Notes under the pieces: generated by a model
Databases searched by the model: none
The model's input: only the letters and a program-made list of their open reading frames with translations
What the model was told of the DNA's origin: nothing
Assembly (NCBI GenBank): GCA_949987705.1
Contig: OX465281.1
Location: 168,654,516 to 168,718,515 of the forward strand
Reading direction: 5' to 3'
DNA from: Thereva unica
Taxonomy: Eukaryota; Arthropoda; Insecta; Diptera; Therevidae
Length of the DNA stretch: 64,000 nt
Translations under genes and position numbers: made by a program
Shown here: piece by piece, positions 31,795 to 42,678 of the stretch
Layout: each line of letters starts with the position of its first letter
How positions within the stretch are numbered: the stretch's first letter is position 1

Positions 31795-33045
31795 TATCAA
31801 ATGAAAGGGCATTATAAGTAGAATGCAGTAGGCTATGTCTTTATATTCATGACGGCCATCTCAAGAGGGCGGATTACTATTTTCTTCACAACACCCGAGA
31901 CATGGCTATCAAATGAAAGGGTATGATAAGTGGAATACCTTAAGCAATATAGCATACTCAATATATCATTTGGTTCATGGCGGCCATCTCAAGAGGGCGG
32001 ATTTCCATTTTCTTCACAACCCCCTCGGCATGGGTATCAAATGAAAGGGCATTATAAGTAAAATGCAGTAGGCTATGTCTTTATCTTCATAGCGGTCATC
32101 TCAAGAGGGCGGATTACTATTTTCTTCACAACACCCGAGACATGGGTATCAAATAAAAGGGTATGATAAGTGGGACACCATAAGGAATATAGTGTACTCA
32201 ATATATCGTTTGGTCCATGGCGGCCATCTCAAGAGGGCGGATTACCATTTTCTTCACAGTTCCCTCGACATGGGTATCAAATGAAAGAGTATGATAAGTG
32301 AAACACCATAAGCAATACAGCATACTCAATATATCATTTGGTCCATGGCGGCCATCTCAAGAGGGCGGATTACCATTTTCTTCACAACCCCCTCGGCATG
32401 GGTATCAAATGAAAGGGCATTATAAGTAAAATGCAGTAGGCTATGTCTTTATCTTCATGGCGGTCATTTCAAGAGGGCGGATTACTATTTTCTTCACAAC
32501 ACCCCAGACAGGGGTATCAAAAAAAAGAGTATGATAAGTGGGACACCATAAGGAATATAGTGTACTCAATATATTGTTTGGTCCATGGCGGCCATCTCAA
32601 AAGGGCGGATTACCATTTTCTTCACAGTTCCCTCGACATGGGTATCAAATGAAAGAGTATGATAAGTGAAACACCATAAGCAATATAGCATACTCAATTT
32701 ATCATTTGGTCCATGGCGGCCATCTCAAGAGGGCGGATTACCATTTTCTTCACAACCCCTTCGAGATGGGTATCAAATGAAAGAGTATGATAAGTAGAAC
32801 ACCATAAGCAATATAGTATATTCAATATATCGTTTGGTCCATGGCGGTCATCTCAAAAGGACGGATTACCATTTTCTTCACCACTCCCTCGACATGGGTA
32901 TCAAATGAAAGGGCATTATAAGTAGAATGCAGTAGGCTATGTCTTTATATTCATGGCGGCCATCTCAAGAGGGCGGATTACCATTTTCTTCACAGTTCCC
33001 TCGACATGGGTATCAAATGAAAGGGTATGATAAGTGGAACACCAC
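31795..33045 (+). repeat. Minisatellite array A: 112- and 128-bp units
   Basis: The phrase tatcaaatgaaag recurs at 31795, 31907, 32035, 32147, 32275, 32403, 32515, 32643, 32771, 32899 and 33011. Every spacing is 112 or 128 bp. The short unit always has cattataagta...tgcagtaggctatgtc and the long one a gtatgataagt...caatata variant. All share catctcaagagggcggatta. It is an internal tandem repeat of the Helentron. Confidence 0.92.
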
Positions 33046-33702
33046 CTTTAATTGCGGCTTGCGCTATCAGCATACATAAATCGCAGGGTGGAACTTTCAG
33101 TGAAATTGTTTACGAGTACAGCAAAGATCATTCCCAAGAACTTGTATACGTTGCGTTATCTCGTGCAACAAATATAGAAAATTTATATATTGTAACACCT
33201 CAAGATGATCCAACGAAATTTAAGTTTTATCATAATCGAAAGCAAGCTAGATCAACAGAGAAATTGCTGCAAGAATTTCAAAGATTATCTTTAAACACAT
33301 TCCAGACCAGAACGCAAATGGTTTTGGATATGATTTGTAACAAAATAGGTCTTTCAGTATTAACTTTTAATTGCCAAAGTTTAAAAAATCATATTTTAGA
33401 TTTCATTGATCCAGTTACTGAAAATTGTAATATTCTATTACTTACTGAAACAATTGCATTTCTCATTATAAACGAGACAATATGTATTCATGCAGGTGGG
33501 GTCGCAATATACCAAAACTATAAAGATAGTGTCAACATTTGCCAACCAAATATGGAAACTATTTTGTCAAACATGAGTGCATTGAGTACTAGACATTCAT
33601 TGGTTGGAGACATTTGTTCAGTGATTTGTAAAATAAGAAACGATCATGAAATAGTTATTGTAGCTGTTTATATATCACCAAATCAAAAGATTGAGGATAT
33701 TA
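33046..33702 (+). pseudogene. Helentron Pif1-helicase C-terminus fused to endonuclease, 5' part (copy A)
   Basis: The frame opens directly at the end of the minisatellite with ACAISIHKSQGGTF (helicase motif V) and VYVALSRATN (motif VI). It then moves into an APE-like endonuclease beginning LSVLTFNCQSL with LLLTETI and AVYISPN. In rolling-circle Helentrons the order is Rep, helicase, endonuclease. Here Rep and most of the helicase are missing. It is interrupted at 33702 by a long-TIR element and continues at 35793. Confidence 0.8.
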
Positions 33703-35786
33703 GACCGGGCGCTGGAGGTAGTTGAGTATGCAAAATATGAGGACCGCATTCTGTTAACAGAGATCAGTTAAGAATAGCTCAAAGAGGAATAATATGGATG
33801 TTGCCGGTCAATTTTTGGGTCCAATTTTTTTTACCCCCTCTTTTTTTGTTGGCACCTCTACAGCTCAAGGGGGCCGCTTTTTGACGATGGATTATGATGA
33901 ATCACTACAAAATAAGTCGAAAATATGAAATAAAATTTTTCGATATCACGCTTAGTTTTCGAGATATCGACACTTGAAGTTGACGTTTTGAGGTATTTTC
34001 CCCAAGTTTGTAGTTATATAACAGCTACCACATCCATGGTACTGATACTTTAATTATGAATTTTAATGAATCACCCCTAAATAAAACGAAAATGTAAAAT
34101 AATTTTTTTCGATATCTCGCTTCGTTTTTGAGATATCGATACTTGAAGTTTTAGGTATTTTCAAAAACATGTTACAGCGTTAATCGTTTTCAAAAAATAC
34201 TAATAGCTCAGGGTGGGGCTGGAGGGATACAAAATGTGAAGACCGCGTTTTATCAATTGTTTTGATCTGAGAAAGGTTTACAGATTATAATTCTTGATAT
34301 TGCCAGAAGCTTCATTGGTCCATTTTTTTATACCCCCTCCGCTTAGATATCCAAAAATCGATAAAGAAAATGCCAGCTTTACATTCCCTAAGTGGTTACG
34401 ATACGACTAGCAGATTGGGTTCTAAAAAATAGTTTAAAAGCTGCATCTTTAGATTTTGTTCAAAAAGCTCTAGCATATTTAGGAAACGCACATCTAGATT
34501 TTGAGCAGTTAACAGAATTAGAAAAAGTTTGCACTTATCTGTTTTCAAAAAAAAAAAAATAACTGCTGACGAAATTCGGTATAAATTGATTTCTCAAAAT
34601 ATCGGCTTCGGTTTAAATTTATTAAAAGTAATTTGCACATCAGATGCTTTGCATTTACATTTGCTAAGAGCTACGGCACAAACATATGTTTGGATTCATA
34701 CTGATCAAACCCAATTTCAGCCGATTGATTATACCTTATTTGGCTATGAAAATAAAAATGGTAACTTGTACCCACGACAAATGACGAAGCAACATTTGCC
34801 AAAGTTTTTGATTCAGCCCTATAAATGTGCATCGGAATGTCGAACAATAGCTTGTAGCTGCAAAAGATCTCAATTAAATTGTATTTTGTTGTGCAAATGT
34901 TTAATAATGATTGTCAAAATAAACAAGGATGATTATTTATATTTTTGTCGTACATTTATGTTAAAATTTGCTTTCGTTTTAAAAAAAATTGTATATTTTT
35001 TACTTTTTTGTTAATTATTTGTGGATATTATTTCATTTATTTAGCTAGTATTACCTTTAATCATGACTAAAAACTTCATATAGGCACTGAAACAATCATT
35101 AAAATTGCTTTAAAGCATTTTCTTTATCGATTTTTGGATATCTAAGCGGAGGAGGTATAAAAAAATGGACCAATGAAGCTTCTGGCAACATCAAGAATTA
35201 TAATCTGTAAACCTTTCTCAGATCAAAACAATTGATAAAACGCGGTCTTCACATTTTGTATCCCTCCAGCCCCCACCCTGAGCTATTAGTATTTTTTGAA
35301 AACGATTAACGCTGTAACATGTTTTTGAAAATACCTAAAACTTCAAGTATCGATATCTCAAAAACGAAGCGAGATATCGAAAAATATTATTTTACATTTT
35401 CGTTTTATTTAGGGGTGATTCATTAAAATTCCTAATTAAATTATCAGTACCATGGATGTGGTAGCTGTTATATAACTACAAACTTGGGGAAAATACCTCA
35501 AAACGTCAACTTCAAGTGTCGATATCTCGAAAACTAAGCGTGATATCGAAAAATTTTATTTCATATTTTCGACTTATTTTGTAGTGATTCATCATAATCC
35601 ATCGTCAAAAGGCGGCCCCCTGAGCTGTAGAGGTGCCAACAAAAAAATAGGGGGTAAAAAAAATTGGACCCAAAAATTGACCGGCAACATCCATATTATT
35701 CCTCTTTGAGCTATTCTTAACGGATCTCTGTTAACAGTATGCGGTCCTCATATTTTGCATACTCAACTACCTCCAGCGCCTGCACT
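33703..35786. mobile_element. Long-TIR DNA element nested in Helentron copy A
   Basis: TIRs of roughly 650 bp (33703-34370 and 35110-35786, inverted) start gcgctggaggtagttgag on each side. The short duplication atatta / atatca is at 33697-33702 and 35787-35792. Copies B and C have the empty site (gaggatattacattattt), which confirms the boundaries. The core holds one cysteine-rich ORF. Long TIRs suggest a Mutator-like element, but the readable duplication is only 6 bp with one mismatch. Confidence 0.85.
34529..35014 (+). CDS. Cysteine-rich ORF inside the long-TIR element
   Basis: A 161-codon frame, probably longer upstream, since 34430-34530 is also open in places. It has a hydrophobic block 'TSDALHLHLLRATAQTYVW' and a basic stretch, then a closely spaced cysteine cluster KCASECRTIACSCKRSQLNC ending LLCKC, which looks metal-binding. 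I recognise the layout (a Trp-containing helix and then a Cys-rich tail) as one seen in insect repeat-encoded ORFs, but I cannot name the family. The last 40 residues are low-complexity and may be untranslated. Confidence 0.5.
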   Translation: MHLSVFKKKKITADEIRYKLISQNIGFGLNLLKVICTSDALHLHLLRATAQTYVWIHTDQTQFQPIDYTLFGYENKNGNLYPRQMTKQHLPKFLIQPYKCASECRTIACSCKRSQLNCILLCKCLIMIVKINKDDYLYFCRTFMLKFAFVLKKIVYFLLFC

Positions 35787-35792
35787 ATATCA

Positions 35793-36065
35793 CATTATTT
35801 ATTCATCGATTCCTGTTAAAATATACTGAGAGAGAATCTAAACTACTATGTCATAAGCTTCCACTAATATTAGCTGGGGACTTTAATATTAACTTCAATG
35901 AAAAAGACAAATTTAAAATCTTCACATCCTTTTTATCTGACACATTTAATTTGAGTATGAATAACGATCCAGCACAGTACACAACGAAATACTGTACTAC
36001 AGTTGATGCCGTTTTTTCAAGATTCTTGGACAAAATTGATTCTGAAGTATATGCATCTTATTATA
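35793..36065 (+). pseudogene. Helentron endonuclease, 3' part (copy A)
   Basis: Continuation of the endonuclease after the nested element, matching copy B: LLCHKLPLILAGDFNINF and 'YTTKYCTTVDAVFSRFLDKI'. It ends near 36065, where copy A has lost about 60 bp relative to copy B (the region holding YHKPI). Confidence 0.75.
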
Positions 36066-36301
36066 GATTGTTATAGAAATTTTTTTTGGAAAGTTTTGGA
36101 ATGTTAATATTATAATGAATATTTTCCTAAAATATTAAATTAAATTTTTGATTTGATTCGATCCTTTACATTATTTGCTTGAAAAATGGTATAAAGTAAA
36201 AATAAATAAAATATTCAGATTTTATTTGGAGTTACATTCGCAGTTGTAGAAAAATCGTAAGGAACTTCGTTCCTGACGGGGGTCTCATTACCGCACCTGA
36301 T

Positions 36302-37047
36302 TTATTTTTTTGGATAAGGACTAGAAGGAGTTTTAACATCAACAATACGTGGCTCACCTCGAATATACTTAATTGTTTTAACAACTCCATTTGTGTTCAA
36401 AGTATCGAGTTCTTTACGTAGACCCTGAAGTTGTTTTCTTTGCAAAAAAGTTAAATCTGAGTTAAGTTTGTGAGGAGCACTACATTTAGATCTGTTTCTG
36501 AGAATGAAAAACGCGGTGTCTTGATCGTCAGTAACTACTTTAGTCGGTCTGATTTTACCGTCAACTTTTTTACCAACCCGAAAATGACGAATAATCTTCT
36601 TCTCATCCGTTACACCGATTTTAGACATAATTTCAGCGATTTCAATGTCATCATGTTTCGTTCGTTCAGTAACAGAGGCCGAGTTAGATTCGGCGACATT
36701 GTAAATCAAAACATTTTTTTTGCGCAAATTTCTATCATTAATTTCCTGAATAACCTCCACACTGTCAGACGAGGACGCGGCACCACGTTGTTGAGCCGCT
36801 TGAGAGAGCGCAGAAATTCTGCCTCCATTTTGTCCACTCGAGTCAGCAGCTTCGGCAAGATGCTGAGGCCGAGAGAACATTCCTCGCACAAGAACTTAAG
36901 GGTCCTCTTCTTCGACTCCATACATTTCATCTCATCATCGCTCAGATTGCTGCATTCGGCGTGAACCGGACGCTGGCAACTGTCACAGTCGAAGCTCTTC
37001 GTGCGGCGATTGCACGCGTTATGACAGACTGGACAATTTCCAGGCAT
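36302..37047 (-). pseudogene. LINE ORF1 with PHD-like zinc finger, one frameshift
   Basis: ORF1 of the LINE whose ORF2 is at 28908-31640. The N-terminus CPVCHNACNRRTKSFDCDSC, then VHAEC and LKFLCEEC, has the Cys/His spacing of a PHD-type finger. After a coiled-coil-like stretch a frameshift near 36780-36790 moves to the frame with EINDRNLRKKNVLIYNVAES and 'RTKHDDIEIAEIMSKIGV', the conserved RRM-like ORF1 core. The stop at 36302-36304 abuts Helentron copy A, and its start is 35 bp from copy B. Confidence 0.8.
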
Positions 37048-37275
37048 TGTGATCTCGGCGCTAACGGTCGAAGAAAAAAAAATCAGGTGCGGTCATGGGA
37101 CCCCCGTCAGGAACGAAGTTCCTTACGATTTTTCTACAACTGCGAATGTAACTCCAAATAAAATCTGAATATTTTATTTATTTTTACTTTATACCATTTT
37201 TCAAGCAAATAATGTAAAGGATCGAATCAAATCAAAAATTTAATTTAATATTTTAGAAAAATATTCATTATAATA

Positions 37276-38304
37276 TTAACATTCTAAAACTTTCCAAAAA
37301 AAAATTTCAAATTTTATCACCAATTGTAACATAGAAATTATTGGCTTATGATAACTATAATAAGATGCATATACTTCAGAATCAATTTTGTCCAAGAATC
37401 TTGAAAAAACGGCATCAACTGTAGTACAGTATTTCGTTGTGTACTGTGCTGGATCGTTATTCATACTCAAATTAAATGTGTCAGATAAAAAGGATGTGAA
37501 GATTTTAAATTTGTCTTTTTCATTGAAGTTAATATTAAAGTCCCCAGCTAATATTAGTGGAAGCTTATGACATAGTAGTTTAGATTCTCTCTCAGTATAT
37601 TTTAACAGGGATCGATGAATAAATAATGTAATATCCTCAATCTTTTGATTTGGTGATATATAAACAGCTACAATAACTATTTCATGATCGTTTCTTATTT
37701 TACAAATCACTGAACAAATGTCGCCAACTGATGAATGTCTAGTACTCAATGTACTCATGTTTGACAAAATAGTTTCCATATTTGGTTGGCAAATGTTGAC
37801 ACTATCTTTATAGTTTTGGTATATTGCGACCCCCCCTGCATGAATACATATTGTCTCGTTTATAATGAGAAATGCAATTGTTTCAGTAAGTAATAGAATA
37901 TTACAATTTTCAGTAACTGGATCAATGAAATCTAAAATATGATTTTTTAAACTTTGGCAGTTAAAAGTTAATACTGAAAGACCTATTTTGTTACAAATCA
38001 TATCCAAAACCATTTGCGTTCTGGTCTGCAATGTGTTTAAAGATAATCTTTGAAATTCTTGCAGCAATTTCTCTGTTGATCTAGCTTGCTTTCGATTATG
38101 ATAAAACTTAAATTTCGTTGGATCATCTTGAGGTGTTACAATATATAAATTTTCTATATTTGTTGCACGAGATAACGCAACGTATAAAAGTTCTTGGGAA
38201 TGATCTTTGCTGTACTCGTAAACAATTTCACTGAAAGTTCCACCCTGCGATTTATGTATGCTCATAGCGCAAGCCGCAATTAAAGGTGGTGTTCCACTTA
38301 TCAT
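37276..38304 (-). CDS. Helicase-C/endonuclease fusion fragment of Helentron, 342 codons (copy B)
   Basis: The most complete of three copies. Residues about 10-55 are the last Pif1-type helicase motifs (SIHKSQGGTFSE, YVALSRATN). Residues about 108-325 are an APE-like endonuclease (LSVLTFNCQSL, LLTET, GGVAIYQN, AVYISPN, AGDFNIN near 254, and YSYHKPI in place of an SDH triad). The first 15 codons come from the minisatellite junction, so the annotated Met is not a native start. It is a truncated product of a Rep/helicase/endonuclease protein and probably not functional. Confidence 0.8.
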   Translation of the reverse strand: MISGTPPLIAACAMSIHKSQGGTFSEIVYEYSKDHSQELLYVALSRATNIENLYIVTPQDDPTKFKFYHNRKQARSTEKLLQEFQRLSLNTLQTRTQMVLDMICNKIGLSVLTFNCQSLKNHILDFIDPVTENCNILLLTETIAFLIINETICIHAGGVAIYQNYKDSVNICQPNMETILSNMSTLSTRHSSVGDICSVICKIRNDHEIVIVAVYISPNQKIEDITLFIHRSLLKYTERESKLLCHKLPLILAGDFNINFNEKDKFKIFTSFLSDTFNLSMNNDPAQYTTKYCTTVDAVFSRFLDKIDSEVYASYYSYHKPIISMLQLVIKFEIFFWKVLEC

Positions 38305-39600
38305 ACCCTTTCATTTGATACCCATGTCGAGGGAACTGTGAAGAAAATGGTAATCCGCCCTCTTGAGATGGCCGCCATGAATATAAAGACATAGCCTACT
38401 GCATTCTACTTATAATGCCCTTTCATTTGATACCCATGTCGAGGGAGTGGTGAAGAAAATCGTAGTCCGCCCTTTTGAGATGACCGCCATGGACCAAACG
38501 ATATATTGAATATACTATATTGCTTATGGTGTTCTACTTATCATACTCTTTCATTTGATACCCATCTCGAAGGGGTTGTGAAGAAAATGGTAATCCGCCC
38601 TCTTGAGATGGCCGCCATGGACCAAATGATAAATTGAGTATGCTATATTGCTTATGGTGTTTCACTTATCATACTCTTTCATTTGATACCCATGTCGAGG
38701 GAACTGTGAAGAAAATGGTAATCCGCCCTCTTGAGATGGCCTCCATGGACCAAACGATATATTGAGTACACTATTTTCCTTATGAAGTCCCACTTATCAT
38801 ACCCTTTTATTTGATACCCATGTCTCGGGTGTTGTGAAGAAAATAGTAATCCGCCCTCTTGAGATGACCGCCATGAAGATAAAGACATAGCCTACTGCAT
38901 TTTACTTATAATGCCCTTTCATTTGATACCCATGCCGAGGGGGTTGTGAAGAAAATGGTAATCCGCCCTCTTGAGATGGCCGCCATGGACCAAATGATAT
39001 ATTGAGTATGCTATATTGCTTATGGTGTTTCACTTATCATACTCTTTCATTTGATACCCATGTCGAGGGAACTGTGAAGAAAATAGTAATCCGCCCTCTT
39101 GATATGGCCGCCATGGACCAAACGATATATTGAGTACACTATATTCCTTATGGTGTCCCACTTATCCCACCCTTTTATTTAATACCCATGTCTCGGGTGT
39201 TGTGAAGTAAATTGTAATCCGCCCTCTTGAGATGACCGCCATGAATATAAAGACATAGCCTATGGCATTCTACTTATAATGCCCTTTCATTTGATACCCA
39301 TCTCAAGTTGGTTGGGAAGATAATGGTAATCCGCCCTCTTGAGATGACCGCCATGGACCAAACGATATGTTGAATATTCTATATTGCTTATGGTGTTCTA
39401 CTTATCGTACTCTTTGATTTGATACCCATCTCGAAGGGGTTGTGAAAAAAATGGTAATCCGCCCTCTTGAGAAGGCTGCCATGGACCAAATGATATTTTG
39501 AGTATACTATATTGCTTATGGTGTTCTACTTATCATATCTTTCATTGGATACCCATGTCGAAGGGGTTGTGAAGAATATTTCAATCCGCCCTCCTGAGCG
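38290..39600 (-). repeat. Minisatellite array B
   Basis: Same repeat as array A in reverse orientation (tttcatttgatacccatgtc... taatccgccctcttgagatg), about eleven units of the two length classes with a few mutated units at the right end near 39280-39600. Confidence 0.9.
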
Positions 39601-40482
39601 GCCTCCATGGATCTAAAGGTATATACTATATTGCATTGTTATGGGAGCTAAAGCTGTGTGCAAAATTTCAGCATGATAGGATACCCGGAAGTATTTGTAA
39701 AATCGATTGCAAAATTTGTTCCTTGAAGAAAACAGTAATCCGTCCTCTTGAGACCACGGCCATGAATCTGACGGTATAATTGGTATACCATAGTGCATTG
39801 TCATTGGAGCTGGAGCTGTGTGCAAAATTTTAGGGTGATCGGGTAACCAGAAGTATTCAAAAAATCGATTGCAATATTTGTACCGGACAAACAGACAGAC
39901 AAGAAAGCATAAGCATCTATCCTCGATAATGACCAATGCAAAAAGTGTGCACGTTCGTCATGCATGACACTTTGCATCATCATTTCTTCCTATAGCTATC
40001 GGTGCAAATTGATTCCAATTTCTAAAGAAAAACACTGCATTCTGATTTAATAAATTCACAAATTGCCTACTGGGATCGATACTCGCACGCATCCATACAC
40101 AAAATATCGCATTTTCTTACGTGACGATTTCTCCCAATTCACTCTACCCGCAAACCGCGTTAAGGAACTTCGTTCCAAAAATCACAAAGAGAAACTTTAC
40201 AACAAAGTCCAAAGTTTGAAATAAAGGGAAACCACAAAATTAAATTTAACAAAAAGCAACCAAAAACTTCATGACATAAAAAATTAAAATATAGTAAGTA
40301 TATAAAATAACAGTTCAAAAAGAAAAAAAAATTAAAAGAAAATAAAATAAAATAAAAAACTTAAGTTGCACTCTGAATTGCACACAGATTTGACACATTT
40401 AATCACTAACGCAAAAATTAAACACTATCGAAAAATTATGAACTGCACCGCTCGAGCGTCTGCTTGAAACTTGAAACTTGTT

Positions 40483-42678
40483 GGGAAAATGAGGATGAAA
40501 AAACTAGCGACGATAAATAGAAGAAACAATGATAGACAAATAAAGTGGAATATAGAAAAATTAAGAAATGTAGAATCAAAACAACAGTATGAAATTATGT
40601 TAACAGAAAAGCTTGAGCAAATAACAAGGAGTCTGGAAATGGAAACTGATCTGAACCTGATGTGGAACTCTATAAAAGAAAAAATTATAGAAACAAACAA
40701 CTGTGTATTAGGCACACAAAACCATGAAAGAAGGAGACATTGGTTTGATAATCAATGCAAGAACAGCATTGAAATAAAAAACCATGCAAGACAGGTGTAT
40801 CTAACAAGAATGACTAGAGGAAACCATGAGAAATATGTAGCAGCACGAAGAGACACGAATAAGTTATTAAGGAAGAAAAAACGTGATTACTTCAGAATTA
40901 GAATAAGTGCGATTAAGCAAAGCTACAGTAACAAAGACACTAGAAGTTTCTACAAAGAAGTCAACATGATTAAGAAAGGATACAAACCCACCTGCACCAT
41001 GGTAAGAAGAGAAGATGGTACTATAGCTAGTAGTATCGATGACATACTCGAGGTGTGGGAGAAATACTTTAGAGACTTCTTCAAAGAGAATATAAGCCTA
41101 ACACAGGGAGCAGCGGAAAACCGTAATACAGATGACCCAGAAAACGATACGCCAGAGCCTACAATGGAGGAAGTGGAAAATGCCATAGCGAAACTAAAAA
41201 ATCACAAAGCTCCAGGTCCAGATGGCATACCCACGGAAATCTTAAAAAATGGTGGGGAGAAGTTATGCCAGGCCTTACATAGTCTAATCATACAACTATG
41301 GAGAAGCAGCAAGATGCCAGAAGAATGGCTTTTAGGCACAATAGTCCCAGTCCATAAAAAAGGTGAATTGATGAGCTGCAAAAACTACAGGCCAATATCT
41401 CTTCTGAACACAGCTTACAAAGTGTTTTCACATATTTTATTTAATAGACTGAAACCACATTTGGAAGATAAAGTAGGTGATTACCAAGCAGGATTTAGAA
41501 CGAACAGATCGACAACAGACCAGATTTTCATAATGAGACAAATACTTGAAAAATGCTGGGAAGAAAACATTGATATACATCTTCTTTTTATAGACTATAG
41601 AAATGCTTACGATCTGCTGAATAAAAGAGAGTTGTGGAATAAGATGAATGAAATGGGATTCCCCAGAAAATTAATAAATCTCTGCAGGATGACGACCAAA
41701 AATTGTGAAACACAAGTGAGAATACGAGGTTGTAACTCAACCAATTTTCCTCAAGAATCGGGTCTGCGACAAGGAGATGCAATCTCACCAATACTTTTTA
41801 ACATTGCTCTCGAAGCAATAATGAGAGAAACGCAGCTTAATGGAGCAAATAGCATCTTCACAAGGAACATCCAGATACTAGCCTTCGCAGATGATATAGT
41901 CATAATTGGACGCAAAGCACAAGAGGTAAAGGAAACCTTTTTCAATATTGTAGAAAGCTCAGCAAAGTTCAATCTACGAGTAAATGACACAAAAACAAAA
42001 TATATGATCGTATCAAAACAAGGACATCGGCTAGGACGAAGTATCAGCCTTGGCGATCATATTGTGGAAATTGTAGAAAACTTTATCTACTTAGGGACAA
42101 TGCTTACTGCACAAAACCATATAAAGGACGGCATCCATAGACGCATCGTAGCCGCAAATAAAACCTATTTCGCACTAGTCCCGGTCTTTAAAAACAAAGA
42201 AATTTCAAGACAATGCAAAATCAGACTATACAAAACGTTAATCCGCCCAGTTCTATGCTATGGGTCTGAGGCTTGGAAATTGACCCAACAAACAGAAAAC
42301 CAGCTTAAAATCTTCGAAAGGAAGATCTTAAGAAGAATATTTGGCGCTGTAAGGGTTAACCAAAACGAATGGCGCATTAGGACAAATGAGGAACTTCAAC
42401 AAATGTATGACGAAATAAACATAGCTACATACATAAGATTGAACAGACTGCGATGGCTTGGACACGTTCTACGGGCTCCAGAAGAAAGAATGCTAGCCAG
42501 GATTTTTAATGGAAGACCATCTGGAAGAAGAAGAGTAGGACGACCAAGAAATAGGTGGATGGATGACGTGCTAGAAGATATACGAAAACTTCGTATATCA
42601 AACTGGAGAGAGCTAGCAAGACGTAGAGAAGACTGGAAGAGGAGACTTCAAGAGGCCCGAGTCCTGCAAGGACTGTAG
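40483..42678 (+). CDS. RTE reverse transcriptase domain, uninterrupted
   Basis: C-terminal two thirds of the RTE ORF2. An N-terminal linker (WFDNQCKNSIEIKN) leads to the RT with KAPGPDGIPTEILKNGGE, NYRPISLLNTAYKVFS, YQAGFRTNRSTTDQI, FIDYRNAYDLL (motif A), SGLRQGDAISPILFN and the catalytic LAFADDIVII box. The C-terminus has LCYGSEAWKLT, RLNRLRWLGHVLR and GRPRNRWMDDV, characteristic of the RTE clade. It resumes in phase after the nested LINE, sharing the gtt codon of the target duplication. The stop at 42676-42678 precedes the (aag)n tail by about 10 bp. No lesion is visible in this part. Confidence 0.93.
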   Translation, partial: GKMRMKKLATINRRNNDRQIKWNIEKLRNVESKQQYEIMLTEKLEQITRSLEMETDLNLMWNSIKEKIIETNNCVLGTQNHERRRHWFDNQCKNSIEIKNHARQVYLTRMTRGNHEKYVAARRDTNKLLRKKKRDYFRIRISAIKQSYSNKDTRSFYKEVNMIKKGYKPTCTMVRREDGTIASSIDDILEVWEKYFRDFFKENISLTQGAAENRNTDDPENDTPEPTMEEVENAIAKLKNHKAPGPDGIPTEILKNGGEKLCQALHSLIIQLWRSSKMPEEWLLGTIVPVHKKGELMSCKNYRPISLLNTAYKVFSHILFNRLKPHLEDKVGDYQAGFRTNRSTTDQIFIMRQILEKCWEENIDIHLLFIDYRNAYDLLNKRELWNKMNEMGFPRKLINLCRMTTKNCETQVRIRGCNSTNFPQESGLRQGDAISPILFNIALEAIMRETQLNGANSIFTRNIQILAFADDIVIIGRKAQEVKETFFNIVESSAKFNLRVNDTKTKYMIVSKQGHRLGRSISLGDHIVEIVENFIYLGTMLTAQNHIKDGIHRRIVAANKTYFALVPVFKNKEISRQCKIRLYKTLIRPVLCYGSEAWKLTQQTENQLKIFERKILRRIFGAVRVNQNEWRIRTNEELQQMYDEINIATYIRLNRLRWLGHVLRAPEERMLARIFNGRPSGRRRVGRPRNRWMDDVLEDIRKLRISNWRELARRREDWKRRLQEARVLQGL

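Larger units (their letters stand above)
31655..36302 (+). mobile_element. Helentron-type element, copy A
   Basis: The left end is ggaacgaagttccttaacgc (31655) and the right end has 'aaggaacttcgttcctgacg' and finishes at 'cgcacctga' (36300). The palindromic motif ggaacgaagttcc is therefore present near both ends. The same termini occur in copies B and C in the opposite orientation. Inside are the minisatellite array, a helicase C-terminal/endonuclease fragment and a nested long-TIR element (33703-35786). The host site is the A/T-rich gap between LINE ORF2 and ORF1. Classifying it as Helentron (Helitron2) rests on the helicase-endonuclease fusion and the hairpin ends. Confidence 0.8.
37083..40176 (-). 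mobile_element. Helentron-type element, copy B (inverted relative to A)
   Basis: The left edge tcaggtgcggtcatgggacc (37083) and right edge gttaaggaacttcgttcc (40159-40176) are the same termini as copy A, in reverse. Order on the minus strand: terminus, 470-bp single-copy block (39600-40070), minisatellite, then helicase/endonuclease fragment. It sits in the A-rich 5'UTR of the PHD LINE. It is 3.1 kb long and carries the empty site for the element nested in copy A. Confidence 0.85.
28714..40479 (-). mobile_element. PHD-ORF1 LINE (Jockey/CR1 group), split by two Helentron copies
   Basis: A minus-strand LINE with its tail as poly(T) at 28714-28724, ORF2 at 28908-31640, ORF1 at 36302-37047 and 5'UTR at about 37050-37082 plus 40177-40479. 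The short duplication gttg at 28710-28713 and 40480-40483 lies in the same codon phase of the RTE ORF, so removal restores that frame. Two Helentron insertions lie between ORF2 and ORF1 and in the 5'UTR. Without them the LINE would be about 4.0 kb. Confidence 0.88.

Noticed and set aside
31795..33045. CRISPR array
   Set aside because: Units of 112-128 bp are contiguous variants of one repeat with no unique spacers, and the genome is eukaryotic.
38679..38888. A 69-codon frame repeated many times (also 48748-48957, 49099-49326, 49853-50062 and 32443-32652)
   Set aside because: It is the minisatellite unit read in one frame. It recurs only because the repeat recurs and shows no start context or domain.
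31655..40176. A single giant inverted-repeat transposon of 8.5 kb
   Set aside because: The middle segment is ORF1 of the surrounding LINE, and copy C stands alone with the same termini, so two separate insertions are simpler.
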